From NCBI RefSeq assembly GCF_004151455.1, contig NZ_PRLK01000006.1, forward strand, positions 1 to 46,082: a DNA stretch of 46,082 nucleotides, written 5' to 3'. Made by a program: the position numbers and the translations under genes. The DNA is from Candidatus Nanogingivalis gingivitcus (GTDB lineage: Bacteria; Patescibacteriota; Saccharimonadia; Saccharimonadales; Saccharimonadaceae). The notes under the pieces were generated by a model. The model made no database searches. It saw only the letters and a program-made list of their open reading frames with translations, and was not told where the DNA came from. Position 1 is the first letter of the stretch. The number at the start of each line of letters is the position of its first letter. Positions 23,563 through 31,984 of this stretch are shown piece by piece.

Positions 23563-24777
23563 ATGAATGAAAATTCTCGATATGCGGTAGGGGTGGATGT
23601 TGGTACTTCATATATTAGATGTGTAGTAGCTAGTTTAGATAATGAAGCAAAACCAAGAATTGTAGGTTGTAGCCAAGTTGAAAATAGTGGTATGAAGAAA
23701 GGAGTTATATCTCATCTTGCTGGACCTAATAAAGCTTTAGATAAAGCTTTGAATGAAGCTGAAAATATGAGCGGGCAGGATATTAAAAAGGCTTGTTTTA
23801 GTATTAACGGATGTCATATATTGAGTACTAAAACCGATGGAATGATAGCTATTAACTCTCCTAAACAGGTGGTTTCTTTAGACGACCTTGATCGTGTTGA
23901 GGAAGTAGCTTCAATAGGAAAAATACCAAATAATCGAGAAATACTTAAATTTATACCATACTCGTACAATTTAGATGGGCAAGATGGTATTGCTGACCCT
24001 ATGGGTATGAATGGAAATAGATTAGAAGTTTATGCGAACATTATATCTTCCTTAGCTCCACATATAAATAATATACATATTTTAGCTGAAGAAATGGAGA
24101 TGAATGTTACTTCTATTATCCCTAGTGTTATGGCTGCCAGTGAAGCTGTTTTAAACGAAAAGCAGAAAGAAAGTGGTGTAGTTGTGATTGATATGGGAGC
24201 AACTACTACTGGTGTTGCTATATATGAAGAGGGCGATATACAGTTCCTTCGAGTAGTGCCAATGGGTGGGCAAAATATTACTAATGACTTAGCTATTTGT
24301 CTTAAAATAACACCTGATATTGCAGAAGAAATTAAATTAAAACATGCACTTGCTATTGAGCGCAGTGAACACCACGATATTGTTGTTAAGAGAGGTCGTG
24401 AACACTATAGTTTTAACACTAGCGAAATTGATGAAATTATAGAAGCTCGCCTTGAAGAAATTTTTGAAGAAGTAAGGAAAGTTCTAAAAGTTGCTGGTAA
24501 AGATGCAAAACTTCCTAGTGGTGCTGTACTAGTTGGCGGTGGAAGTAATATGAAAAAAATTGATGAGTTTGCTAAGAAACATTTAGATTTAGCTACTCAA
24601 ATAGGAAAATCTAATATTGAGTCTTCAGTTTCTGAAGAGGTGTTTAGCCCCGAATTTGCTGTGGCGGTAGGCCTTATGCTTGAAGATACTAATAGTGATG
24701 GCGATTTAGGTGGTCATCACCAAAGAGAAAAAGAGCAAAATGGATTTTTTGCACGGCTCTTTAGAAGAAATAAATAA
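23563..24777 (+). CDS. ftsA: cell division protein FtsA
   Basis: The 404-residue actin-like ATPase links FtsZ to the membrane. It shows AVGVDVGTSYIRCVVA (phosphate 1), VVVIDMGATTTGVAIYEEG (phosphate 2), AVLVGGGSNMKKIDEF (adenosine motif) and, at the end, an amphipathic basic helix (NGFFARLFRRNK) for membrane attachment. The SHS2-containing 1C domain lies at about 85-165. Length is normal. It precedes ftsZ, as in most bacteria, with a separate -10 box and Shine-Dalgarno in the gap. Confidence 0.95.
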   Translation: MNENSRYAVGVDVGTSYIRCVVASLDNEAKPRIVGCSQVENSGMKKGVISHLAGPNKALDKALNEAENMSGQDIKKACFSINGCHILSTKTDGMIAINSPKQVVSLDDLDRVEEVASIGKIPNNREILKFIPYSYNLDGQDGIADPMGMNGNRLEVYANIISSLAPHINNIHILAEEMEMNVTSIIPSVMAASEAVLNEKQKESGVVVIDMGATTTGVAIYEEGDIQFLRVVPMGGQNITNDLAICLKITPDIAEEIKLKHALAIERSEHHDIVVKRGREHYSFNTSEIDEIIEARLEEIFEEVRKVLKVAGKDAKLPSGAVLVGGGSNMKKIDEFAKKHLDLATQIGKSNIESSVSEEVFSPEFAVAVGLMLEDTNSDGDLGGHHQREKEQNGFFARLFRRNK

Positions 24778-24784
24778 AAAGTGT

Positions 24785-24790
24785 TATAAT
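24785..24790 (+). promoter_or_regulatory. -10 box upstream of ftsZ
   Basis: TATAAT lies 23 nt before the ftsZ ATG. A Shine-Dalgarno AAGGAG (24801-24806) sits between them, so ftsZ can be made both from its own short-leader transcript and from ftsA read-through. Confidence 0.5.
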
Positions 24791-24813
24791 AAGTGAAAAT
24801 AAGGAGATTTTAA

Positions 24814-26031
24814 ATGCCAGAGATTAAACCTAATGAGATTCAGACATTTGCTAAAATTAAAGTAGTTGGTATAGGAGGTGCTGGAGGTAGCGCTGTAAAC
24901 CGCATGAAGGATGTAGGTTTAAATAATATTGAATTCATTGCAATGAATACAGATGCACAAGCTCTTTATAACTCTAAGGCTGATACTAAAATACACCTTG
25001 GCCGAGAGACTACAAACGGCCTTGGTGCAGGTGCCGACCCAATGGTTGGTGAAAGTGCTGCTTTAGAATCTAAAGAAGATATAAAGCAAGCTTTAGAAGG
25101 TGCTGACATGGTGTTTATAACAATTGGTGCTGGTGGTGGTACTGGTTCTGGTGCTGGTCATGTAGTAGCAGAAATAGCACGAGAAATGGGTATTTTGGTT
25201 ATTGGTGTTGCAACCAGACCATTTACTTTCGAAGGAGCAAAGCGTAAAACTAATGCTGATTGGGCAATTAGTCGCCTTGCATCAGCCGTAGATACTTTAA
25301 TTACTATCCCTAATGACAGGTTGCTTCAAACAGTTGATCGCAATTTACCATTAATGGAAACTTTTAAAATTGCTGATGACGTATTAAGACAAGGTGTTCA
25401 AGGTATTTCAGAGTTAATTACTGAACATGGGCTAATTAATCTAGACTTTGCTGACGTTAAGTCTATTATGAGTAATGCTGGTTCTGCGTTAATGGGGATA
25501 GGTCGTGCTAGCGGTGATGAGCGTGCAAGAAAAGCTGCCGAGCAAGCTATCGAAAGCCCAATGATTGAAGTTTCAATAGATGGAGCTAGAGGTGTACTAT
25601 TTAATGTTTCCGGTGGTTATGATATGAGTATGAGTGAAATACAAGAAGCTGCCGAAATTATTACAGGAGCCGTAGCGCCTGATGCTAATATAATTTTTGG
25701 TGCAACATTAAAACCAGAATTAGAAGATGAATTAATTATCACCGTAGTTGCTACTGGTTTTGACCGTGAATATAATGCAGAGCATAAAAATAATTCATTA
25801 GATAGCGTAGTAACACAAGACTTAAGTATTGATAATTCATCAAAAAATAGCGAGAATGTAGAAGATATAGCAGAGTCAATTGATATAGAGCTAAATAAAG
25901 AAGAAGAGAACTCAGCAGCTGATTTTACTGGAGAACTTCAAACAAATAATATCTGGGCTACACAGGAAGATGATGAAGAAAGTGATATTCCAGCATTCTT
26001 ACGTCGTCGAAAACGTAATAAGAAGGACTAA
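24814..26031 (+). CDS. ftsZ: cell division GTPase FtsZ
   Basis: The 405-residue tubulin homologue forms the division ring. [15 protein letters not shown] and the tubulin signature [11 protein letters not shown] (about 108-118) bind GTP; the T7 loop [11 protein letters not shown] supplies the Asp that activates hydrolysis. A Ser/Asn/Glu-rich linker (about 325-385) leads to a C-terminal peptide, [15 protein letters not shown], matching the IPAFLRR tail that binds FtsA. Its stop shares one base with the nrdR start (TAATG). Confidence 0.97.
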   Translation: MPEIKPNEIQTFAKIKVVGIGGAGGSAVNRMKDVGLNNIEFIAMNTDAQALYNSKADTKIHLGRETTNGLGAGADPMVGESAALESKEDIKQALEGADMVFITIGAGGGTGSGAGHVVAEIAREMGILVIGVATRPFTFEGAKRKTNADWAISRLASAVDTLITIPNDRLLQTVDRNLPLMETFKIADDVLRQGVQGISELITEHGLINLDFADVKSIMSNAGSALMGIGRASGDERARKAAEQAIESPMIEVSIDGARGVLFNVSGGYDMSMSEIQEAAEIITGAVAPDANIIFGATLKPELEDELIITVVATGFDREYNAEHKNNSLDSVVTQDLSIDNSSKNSENVEDIAESIDIELNKEEENSAADFTGELQTNNIWATQEDDEESDIPAFLRRRKRNKKD

Positions 26032-26468
26032 TGAAATATAAAATAGACGAAACAAAAGTTTTAGAATCTAGAGTTTCGGTAGATGGAGAATCTATACGGC
26101 GTAGGCGCATAACTAAGGATGGTTATAGATTTACCACTTATGAACGTATAGAAAAGCCACAGTTAACCGTACTTAAATCTCATGGTGGTAGAGAACCTTT
26201 TGGTAGGGATAAACTTAAAGGGTCTATAATTCGTTCTATTGGTAAATTTGTTTCTGATATGCAAGTAGAAGAGATAATTAATCGGGTAGAGAATAAGCTT
26301 TTGAGTCGTTCTAATAAAGTATCATCTCATCAGATTGGTGAAGAGGTGTTAGAAGCTTTATTTGTTATGAATAAAGTTGCTTATATAAGATTTGCAAGTG
26401 TATTTAATGGTTTTCAAACGGTTGAAGATTTTGAAGAGATTTTACAAAAAATAAGGAATGAAGAATGA
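26031..26468 (+). CDS. nrdR: NrdR-like regulator lacking the zinc ribbon cysteines
   Basis: The 145-residue product matches NrdR over its whole length. After an N-terminal segment, SIRRRRITKDGYRFTTYERIE (about 21-41) leads into an ATP-cone (LKSHGGREPFGRDKLKGSI, VNRVENKL-like helices, VAYIRFASVFNGF). NrdR represses ribonucleotide reductase genes. In normal NrdR the N-terminus is a zinc ribbon with CPxC and CxxC pairs that holds the DNA-binding domain together; here they read YKID and TKD. The conserved Arg stretch remains. It may fold without zinc, or have lost DNA binding. It overlaps ftsZ by 1 nt and the next gene by 4 nt. Confidence 0.85.
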   Translation: MKYKIDETKVLESRVSVDGESIRRRRITKDGYRFTTYERIEKPQLTVLKSHGGREPFGRDKLKGSIIRSIGKFVSDMQVEEIINRVENKLLSRSNKVSSHQIGEEVLEALFVMNKVAYIRFASVFNGFQTVEDFEEILQKIRNEE

Positions 26469-26725
26469 GAATTATAGCAATTTATAATAAAGAAAGCGAC
26501 CACGCCCGAGCTACAGAAGATTTTTTATATGAGTTTGAGAGAAGAACTGGCTATAAAATTGAGACTCTAAGCCCTTATGATAGAGAAAATGAATCCCTGC
26601 TTCGTGCTTATGATATTGTTGAATACCCTACTATAATCGCCCTTTCAGAATCTGGCGAACTGCTACATATATGGAAAGGTATGCCTATACCTCTTATAAA
26701 TGAAGTTTCGTATTACTTAGGATAA
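26465..26725 (+). CDS. small thioredoxin-fold protein without the CxxC pair
   Basis: The 86-residue product resembles a shortened thioredoxin/glutaredoxin fold: strand MRIIAIYNKESDHAR, a helix, a second strand KIETLSPYDRENESLL, the cis-proline loop IVEYPTIIALSESGELL, and a final helix. The redox CxxC position reads KESDHA, so it is not a dithiol enzyme. The protein has no Cys at all. Its ATG overlaps the nrdR TGA (ATGA). The same short operon also encodes ftsZ and nrdR, so a regulatory or chaperone role linked to them is possible, but that is only context. Confidence 0.6.
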   Translation: MRIIAIYNKESDHARATEDFLYEFERRTGYKIETLSPYDRENESLLRAYDIVEYPTIIALSESGELLHIWKGMPIPLINEVSYYLG

Positions 26726-26745
26726 TTATATAGAATGGATATTCT

Positions 26746-26773
26746 AGCACTCTTATTGTAAGAGTGCTATTTT
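26746..26773 (+). terminator. terminator between the ftsZ operon and clpP
   Basis: AGCACTCTTA (26746-26755) pairs perfectly with TAAGAGTGCT (26759-26768), 3-nt loop, followed by ATTTT. Confidence 0.8.
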
Positions 26774-26778
26774 CGTGT

Positions 26779-26784
26779 TATTAT
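26779..26784 (+). promoter_or_regulatory. -10 box of leaderless clpP promoter
   Basis: TATTAT (or an overlapping TATATA) ends at most 7 nt before the clpP ATG at 26792, and there is no Shine-Dalgarno. It lies only 10 nt after the preceding terminator hairpin. Confidence 0.5.
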
Positions 26785-26791
26785 ATATAGT

Positions 26792-27379
26792 ATGACAAAG
26801 ACATCAAATTATTTAGTGCCAACAGTTATTGAAGAAACTAATAGAGGTGAGCGTGCGTTTGATATCTACTCTCGTTTACTTAATGAGCGTGTGATTTTTT
26901 TAGGCGATGAAATAAACTCGCAAACAGCTAATATTGTGGTGGCACAGCTTTTACATTTAGCTTACCAAAATCCAGATGAAGATATTAAATTATATATTAA
27001 TTCTCCTGGCGGAAGTGTTTATGATGGCCTTGCTATTTTAGACACTATTAATTTTATTAAGCCAGACGTGCAGACTATAGGAATTGGGTTGCAAGCTTCT
27101 ATGGGTGCTTTTTTGCTTGCTGCTGGAACTAAGGGTAAAAGAGGAATCTTACCCAATGCTCGTGTAATGATCCACCAACCATCAAGTGGAACTAGAGGAA
27201 AAATAACTGATCAAGAAATTGATCTTAAAGAGGGCTTAACGCTAAAAGAAAAGTTAGCAGAAATATTAGCAAAAAATACTGGACAGAACCTAGAAAAACT
27301 TAAAAACGATATGGAACGTGACTACTGGATGAGTGCAGAAGAAGCTGTTAAATACGGTATTGTTGATAAGATTTTATAG
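26792..27379 (+). CDS. clpP: ATP-dependent Clp protease proteolytic subunit
   Basis: The 195-residue serine protease forms the ClpP barrel that works with ClpX or similar ATPases. The catalytic Ser is in [13 protein letters not shown] (about 107-119), the His in [11 protein letters not shown] (about 129-139), and the Asp in [12 protein letters not shown] near the C-terminus. The N-terminal [32 protein letters not shown] is the conserved start, read in two parts. Length is typical. It has its own promoter and is followed by a small ORF. Confidence 0.96.
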   Translation: MTKTSNYLVPTVIEETNRGERAFDIYSRLLNERVIFLGDEINSQTANIVVAQLLHLAYQNPDEDIKLYINSPGGSVYDGLAILDTINFIKPDVQTIGIGLQASMGAFLLAAGTKGKRGILPNARVMIHQPSSGTRGKITDQEIDLKEGLTLKEKLAEILAKNTGQNLEKLKNDMERDYWMSAEEAVKYGIVDKIL

Positions 27380-27468
27380 AGTTAAATTACTATTGATTTT
27401 TAGATCAATAAGGAGTAGAATTATATATGCTTTAAAAAGCAAAATAGTTCTTTTAGGAGGATGGTAAG

Positions 27469-27609
27469 ATGAATATACCAGAAAAAATTAGCGAAATCCT
27501 ACATACTAAGGACCATTCAAAAGAAACTTTGGATGAAGAAACTAATAGAGTTATTTTAGCTAGCCGTAAAGCTGAAATGGAACGTAGTGTACAAAGGTTT
27601 ATAATGTAA
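27469..27609 (+). CDS. 46-residue small protein
   Basis: An ORF of 46 codons starts with ATG after a strong TTAGGAGG (27454-27460) with 8-nt spacing, and a perfect terminator palindrome follows 23 nt after its stop. It is short, charged and helical: MNIPEKISEILHTKDHSKE, LDEETNRVILASRKAEMERS, VQRFIM. No family is recognised. Ribosome site, position and terminator together make it a likely gene. Confidence 0.6.
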   Translation: MNIPEKISEILHTKDHSKETLDEETNRVILASRKAEMERSVQRFIM

Positions 27610-27632
27610 TAGCCTTTTCCTCCATATACAAT

Positions 27633-27656
27633 AAAAGTGGCAATATTGCCACTTTT
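27633..27656 (+). terminator. palindromic terminator after the 46-residue ORF
   Basis: A 24-nt perfect palindrome from AAAAGTGGCA to TGCCACTTTT gives a stem with a 4-nt loop, usable on both strands. Confidence 0.8.
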
Positions 27657-27671
27657 AAATTTAAAAAAGAA

Positions 27672-27693
27672 AAGTCCGTTTTAAAACGGACTT
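27672..27693 (-). terminator. palindromic terminator overlapping the lipoprotein stop
   Basis: A 22-nt perfect palindrome AAGTCCG...CGGACTT. On the minus strand it begins in the TAA stop (27694-27692) of the lipoprotein gene and is followed by TTTCTTTTTT. Confidence 0.85.
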
Positions 27694-28396
27694 ATTTTAG
27701 TGGTTGAAAACTAGTGCCTACTTCAGAATTTTTTAATCTTAGAAATTCTTCATAAGTTACTGGTACAGGCCTATAGGTAATGCTATCACCAAAGCGTAGT
27801 TTTGCCAATACATAATACCTATCATTGGGCAATAGATTCAAGTAACCTTCTGTGTAAGTATAATCTGTTTTTACTGGTTTTTTTGCAATTATTTTTACGA
27901 AAGAATACTCATCAGCCCAAGCAAACTGCTCACTACTATAGGTTAAGCCTTTTATTTTCTTACCTTGACTGTCACCGAAATAAATTCTAGTTCCAAAACC
28001 TAGAGGATTTATTACGAAAAATACATTGTCAACTTTTTGACCAGTACCAGCCTGTGAGAAGGTTAAGCCTTCTGCAGGTAAGATTGTTTTACCAGCAAAT
28101 TCTTCACTTAACCAATTTTTAGCTTTATTACTACCAATTTTACCTTTTTCTAAAATATCCTCTAATTTCTGCTTCCATTGTGAATTTGAATTAGAATTCA
28201 AAATAGGGTCGTTATTCTGGGTTGCTTCAGGAACAGCCTTTTCATCCGTCTCTTTAGGAGATGGACTAGAAATATTACTAGTTTTAGGGGCTACGCTAGT
28301 TTTACCAGTGTCATCTTTATTGCTACAGGCTACAAAAATGAATGAAGCTAGTATTATACTAAAAAATAACACTACTTTTTTATCAAGATTTTTCAT
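27692..28396 (-). CDS. lipoprotein of unknown function
   Basis: The 234-residue product has a signal sequence with lipobox-like FVACSN, so Cys 24 is probably the lipid-modified residue; Phe at -3 is unusual. A disordered Ser/Pro/Thr/Asn linker (about 25-72) leads to a compact C-terminal domain of strands and helices (LSEEFAGKTILPAEGL, INPLGFGTRIYFGDSQG, VPVTYEEFLRLK). No family is recognised. AAGGAGG lies just before the ATG on the minus strand (about 28402-28408). It is the only gene opposite rpoB and would be anchored on the outer face of the membrane. Confidence 0.75.
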   Translation of the reverse strand: MKNLDKKVVLFFSIILASFIFVACSNKDDTGKTSVAPKTSNISSPSPKETDEKAVPEATQNNDPILNSNSNSQWKQKLEDILEKGKIGSNKAKNWLSEEFAGKTILPAEGLTFSQAGTGQKVDNVFFVINPLGFGTRIYFGDSQGKKIKGLTYSSEQFAWADEYSFVKIIAKKPVKTDYTYTEGYLNLLPNDRYYVLAKLRFGDSITYRPVPVTYEEFLRLKNSEVGTSFQPLK

Positions 28397-28496
28397 AAAA
28401 ATCCTCCTTATTTTTAAATGTACTAATATATTTATATTTTATAATAAAAATACAAAAAAGTCAAATAAATAACAGATTCGCTATTATTGATTTCTA

Positions 28497-28525
28497 TTGA
28501 AAAAAATGACTTTTTATGATAAAAT
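28497..28525 (+). promoter_or_regulatory. promoter of rpoB-rpoC
   Basis: TTGAAA (28497-28502), 17-nt spacer, TAAAAT (28520-28525). Transcription would begin near 28532, giving a leader of about 115 nt. AGAATC (28597-28602) / GATTCT (28611-28616) forms a small hairpin in it. AAGGAGAAAA precedes the ATG. Confidence 0.7.
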
Positions 28526-28645
28526 TGCTTATAAGAAGTAGTGTGTCTGCGGGAATTATTTCAGAGATTTGGCAGTTTCTGAATGTCGTTAGACGGAGAA
28601 TCTTCGGGCCGATTCTAATAACACTTATAAAATACAAGGAGAAAA

Positions 28646-31600
28646 ATGGCGGAAAAGCGAGTAAACGCTGCGGGTCGAGTATTCTTTTCAAAAGAGGATG
28701 CTATTTTAAGTACACCCGATTTAATTTCTCACCAACGTGAATCGTGGCGAAATATGATCGACACGGGTCTTAGTGAGATTTTTAATGAATTAAACCCAAT
28801 TGAAGACTATACTGGTCAACGATTGTCGTTAAAATTCAAAAAATATGAATTTCATAACCCTAAAACCACCAAGAGTTATGCAAAAGAAAATAATATAACT
28901 TTTGAAGCACCTCTTCATGTACAGGTTGAGTTAACTAATAAAGTTACTGGTGAAGTTAAAGAACAAGAGATTTATCTTGGTGATTACCCATGGATGACTA
29001 GCCAAGGTACCTTCATTATTAATGGTACTGAACGTGTTATTGTTTCTCAGTTAGTACGTTCTGAAGGTGTATATTTTAATGCTGAAAACTATGCTGGCAA
29101 AAAATACTATGGAGCTAAAATTATTCCTGCGCGTGGTGCATGGCTTGAATTTGAAACAGACCCTAAAACTAACGTAATTTATGTAAAAATTGACCGTCGT
29201 CGTAAAATTACAGCTACAACATTAATTCGTGCTCTTGCACAAATCAGTAAAGATGAAGTTAAAGAAATCTTTAAAGATGTTGATAGTGGTGATATTAAAT
29301 ATATTGAAACTACTTTAGAAAAGGATAGCGCAAGCGGACCAAACGAAGCGTTAATTGAAGTTTACCGCCGTTTACGACCAGGAGACTTAGCCACTATTGA
29401 TAATGCTCGTTCTATGATTGAACGTATGTTCTTTGATTTTAAACGCTTTGATTATGGACGCGTTGGTAGATATAAAATCAATAAACGATTAAATATTGAA
29501 ACACCAAATACTGTAGATAACAGAACTTTCCAGATGGATGACCTTTACCGAATTATTAAAGAAGTTATTCGTTTAAATAATGAACAAGGTGAAGTTGATG
29601 ATATTGATAGTTTAGAAAACCGACGAGTTAAACTTGTAGGCGAACTTGTAGCTCGCCAATTCCGTGTTGGTATGCTACGTATGCAACGTAATGCAATGGA
29701 TAGAATGTCCTTAACTGATATTGAAAATGTTACTCCTGGACAATTAATTAATGCTCGCCCAGTAGTAGCAGCAGTGCGTGAATTCTTTGCTGGAAGCCAG
29801 TTGGCTCAAGTTATGGATGAAACAAACCCACTATCAGAGCTTTCACACAAGCGTCGTCTAAGTTCAATGGGTCCTGGCGGTGTTACTCGTGATCGCGCTG
29901 GACTTGAAGTTCGTGACAGCCACCCAACACACTATGGGCGTATTTGTCTTGTTGAAACTCCTGAAGGCGCTAATGTTGGTCTTGTTACTAACCTTGCGAC
30001 ATTTGCTAGAATTAATGAATACGGCTTTATTGAAGCTCCATACTTAAGAGTTAAAGACGGTAAAGTTACTGATGAAGTTGTATACCTTGATGCAGCACAA
30101 GAAGCCGAAGAAATTATTGCCGATGCTGGGTCTAAACTTAATGATGACGGAACTTTCGTTGAAGAACAAGTATCTGCCCGAAAATCACTTGTTCCTTCTC
30201 AGGTTGAAAGAAGTGAAGTTACGTTGATGGACGCTGTACACAGACAAGTTCTTGGTGCTGCTGCTTCCTTAATTCCATTCTTGGAGCGTGACCGTATTGA
30301 CCGTGCTTTGACTGGTTCATCCATGCAGAAACAGGCCGTGCCTCTTCTTTGGACTGAAGCACCAACCGTTGGTACTGGTGTTGAAGCAGATATTGCTCGT
30401 AATCTATCTCAATTAATTACTGCCGAAGATGATGGTGAAGTATTAAAAGCTGATGCTAATACTATTGAAGTAAAATATAAAAATGGTACTACTATTTATG
30501 AGCTAAAACACTTTGAAAAGACTGCTGACGACCGTTGTTATAATCAAAAAGTAATAGTTAAAAGAGGCCAAAAAGTTAAGAAAGGTGATATTTTAGCTGA
30601 AGGTGCAAGCATTAGCAATGGTGAGCTTGCTTTAGGGCGTGATTTACGTGTTGCCTTTATGTCATGGGGTGGATATAACATGGACGATGCTGTGATTATA
30701 TCTGATAGATTAGTTAAAAACGATGCTTTAACAAACATCAACATTAAAGATTACATGGTTGAAGTACGCGAAACTAAGCTAGGACCTGAACAAGTAACTC
30801 GTGATATTCCTAATGTTAGCGAATATGCTTTAAGGCACTTGGATGAAAACGGTATTGTACAAGTTGGCTCTGAAGTTAAAGCTGGAGATGTTCTAGTTGG
30901 TAAAATTACACCAAAAGGTGAACAAGAACTTTCAAGTGAAGAGCGACTACTTCGTGCTATTTTTGGTGAAAAAGCTAAAGATGTACGTGATACTTCACAG
31001 CGAATGGGAAATTCTGGCGCTGGTAAAGTTATTGGTGTTAAAATCTTCTCAAGAGAAAACGGTCATGAAATGCGTGCTGGTGTATTAATGCAGATTCAAA
31101 TCTTTATTGCTGAAGCTCGCAAAATTATGGTTGGTGACAAGATGGCAGGACGCCATGGTAACAAGGGTGTTGTTGCTAAGATTCTACCAGAATCTGACAT
31201 GCCTTTTATGGAAGATGGAACCCCTATTGATGTAATTCTTTCACCTCTTGGTGTACCATCACGTATGAATCTTGGACAGTTATTTGAAGTTCACCTTGGT
31301 ATGGCTGCTAAAACACAAGGATATCGTGTTGCTACACCTACTTATGATGGTGTTGATGCTGAAACTTTAAGTGATGAATTAGAAGCAGCTGGTATTGCTA
31401 GAGACGGTAAAGTGCAACTTTATGACGGTTTAACTGGCGAGCCATTTGAACAACGCACTACAGTTGGATTCATGCACATGATTAAGCTTCACCATTTAGT
31501 AGCAGATAAGATTCACGCTCGTTCTACTGGCCCTTATACTATGGTTACACAACAACCTCTTGGTGGTAAAGCACAAAACGGTGGACAGCGATTTGGAGAA

Positions 31601-31984
31601 ATGGAAGTTTGGGCGCTTGAAGCTTATGGTGCAGCTAATATGCTTCAAGAAATGCTAACTATTAAATCTGACGATGTGGTAGGACGCGCTAAAGCCTATG
31701 AGAGCATCATAAAGAACAATAAAATTGTTGGACCAGAACTTCCTGAATCATTCAACGTTTTAGTAAAAGAACTCCAGGGATTAGGATTACGCGTTGACTT
31801 GCTTGATGAGCATACGCAAGTTGATGCCGAAGAGCTATTATCTGTAAGAAATGCTGACGTGGATAGTTTAAGCATTGAAGATGAAGAATATGAAGCTATT
31901 CGTGATGAATCCGATGGTGAATTTGAAAATAATATGAATATTCAAGACATTGATGAAATTGATGAAATTAAGGAGGAAGCGTAA
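28646..31984 (+). CDS. rpoB: RNA polymerase beta subunit
   Basis: The 1112-residue product is the beta subunit. Near residue 410 it has LSHKRRLSSMGPGGVTRDRAG, the rifampicin-region block, then HPTHYGRICLVETPEGANVGLV. Near 830-860 it has KIMVGDKMAGRHGNKGVVAKI, and later GGKAQNGGQRFGEMEVWALEAYGAA. In the usual order rplJ-rplL precede rpoB; here rpoB has its own promoter and leader. It has an acidic tail. rpoC follows with no gap (stop 31982-31984, ATG 31985). Confidence 0.97.
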   Translation: MAEKRVNAAGRVFFSKEDAILSTPDLISHQRESWRNMIDTGLSEIFNELNPIEDYTGQRLSLKFKKYEFHNPKTTKSYAKENNITFEAPLHVQVELTNKVTGEVKEQEIYLGDYPWMTSQGTFIINGTERVIVSQLVRSEGVYFNAENYAGKKYYGAKIIPARGAWLEFETDPKTNVIYVKIDRRRKITATTLIRALAQISKDEVKEIFKDVDSGDIKYIETTLEKDSASGPNEALIEVYRRLRPGDLATIDNARSMIERMFFDFKRFDYGRVGRYKINKRLNIETPNTVDNRTFQMDDLYRIIKEVIRLNNEQGEVDDIDSLENRRVKLVGELVARQFRVGMLRMQRNAMDRMSLTDIENVTPGQLINARPVVAAVREFFAGSQLAQVMDETNPLSELSHKRRLSSMGPGGVTRDRAGLEVRDSHPTHYGRICLVETPEGANVGLVTNLATFARINEYGFIEAPYLRVKDGKVTDEVVYLDAAQEAEEIIADAGSKLNDDGTFVEEQVSARKSLVPSQVERSEVTLMDAVHRQVLGAAASLIPFLERDRIDRALTGSSMQKQAVPLLWTEAPTVGTGVEADIARNLSQLITAEDDGEVLKADANTIEVKYKNGTTIYELKHFEKTADDRCYNQKVIVKRGQKVKKGDILAEGASISNGELALGRDLRVAFMSWGGYNMDDAVIISDRLVKNDALTNINIKDYMVEVRETKLGPEQVTRDIPNVSEYALRHLDENGIVQVGSEVKAGDVLVGKITPKGEQELSSEERLLRAIFGEKAKDVRDTSQRMGNSGAGKVIGVKIFSRENGHEMRAGVLMQIQIFIAEARKIMVGDKMAGRHGNKGVVAKILPESDMPFMEDGTPIDVILSPLGVPSRMNLGQLFEVHLGMAAKTQGYRVATPTYDGVDAETLSDELEAAGIARDGKVQLYDGLTGEPFEQRTTVGFMHMIKLHHLVADKIHARSTGPYTMVTQQPLGGKAQNGGQRFGEMEVWALEAYGAANMLQEMLTIKSDDVVGRAKAYESIIKNNKIVGPELPESFNVLVKELQGLGLRVDLLDEHTQVDAEELLSVRNADVDSLSIEDEEYEAIRDESDGEFENNMNIQDIDEIDEIKEEA

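Noticed and set aside
8402..26468. UGA recoded as glycine (Gracilibacteria/Absconditabacteria code)
   Set aside because: TGA ends speD and nrdR exactly at ATGA overlaps, and no conserved gene contains an in-frame TGA.
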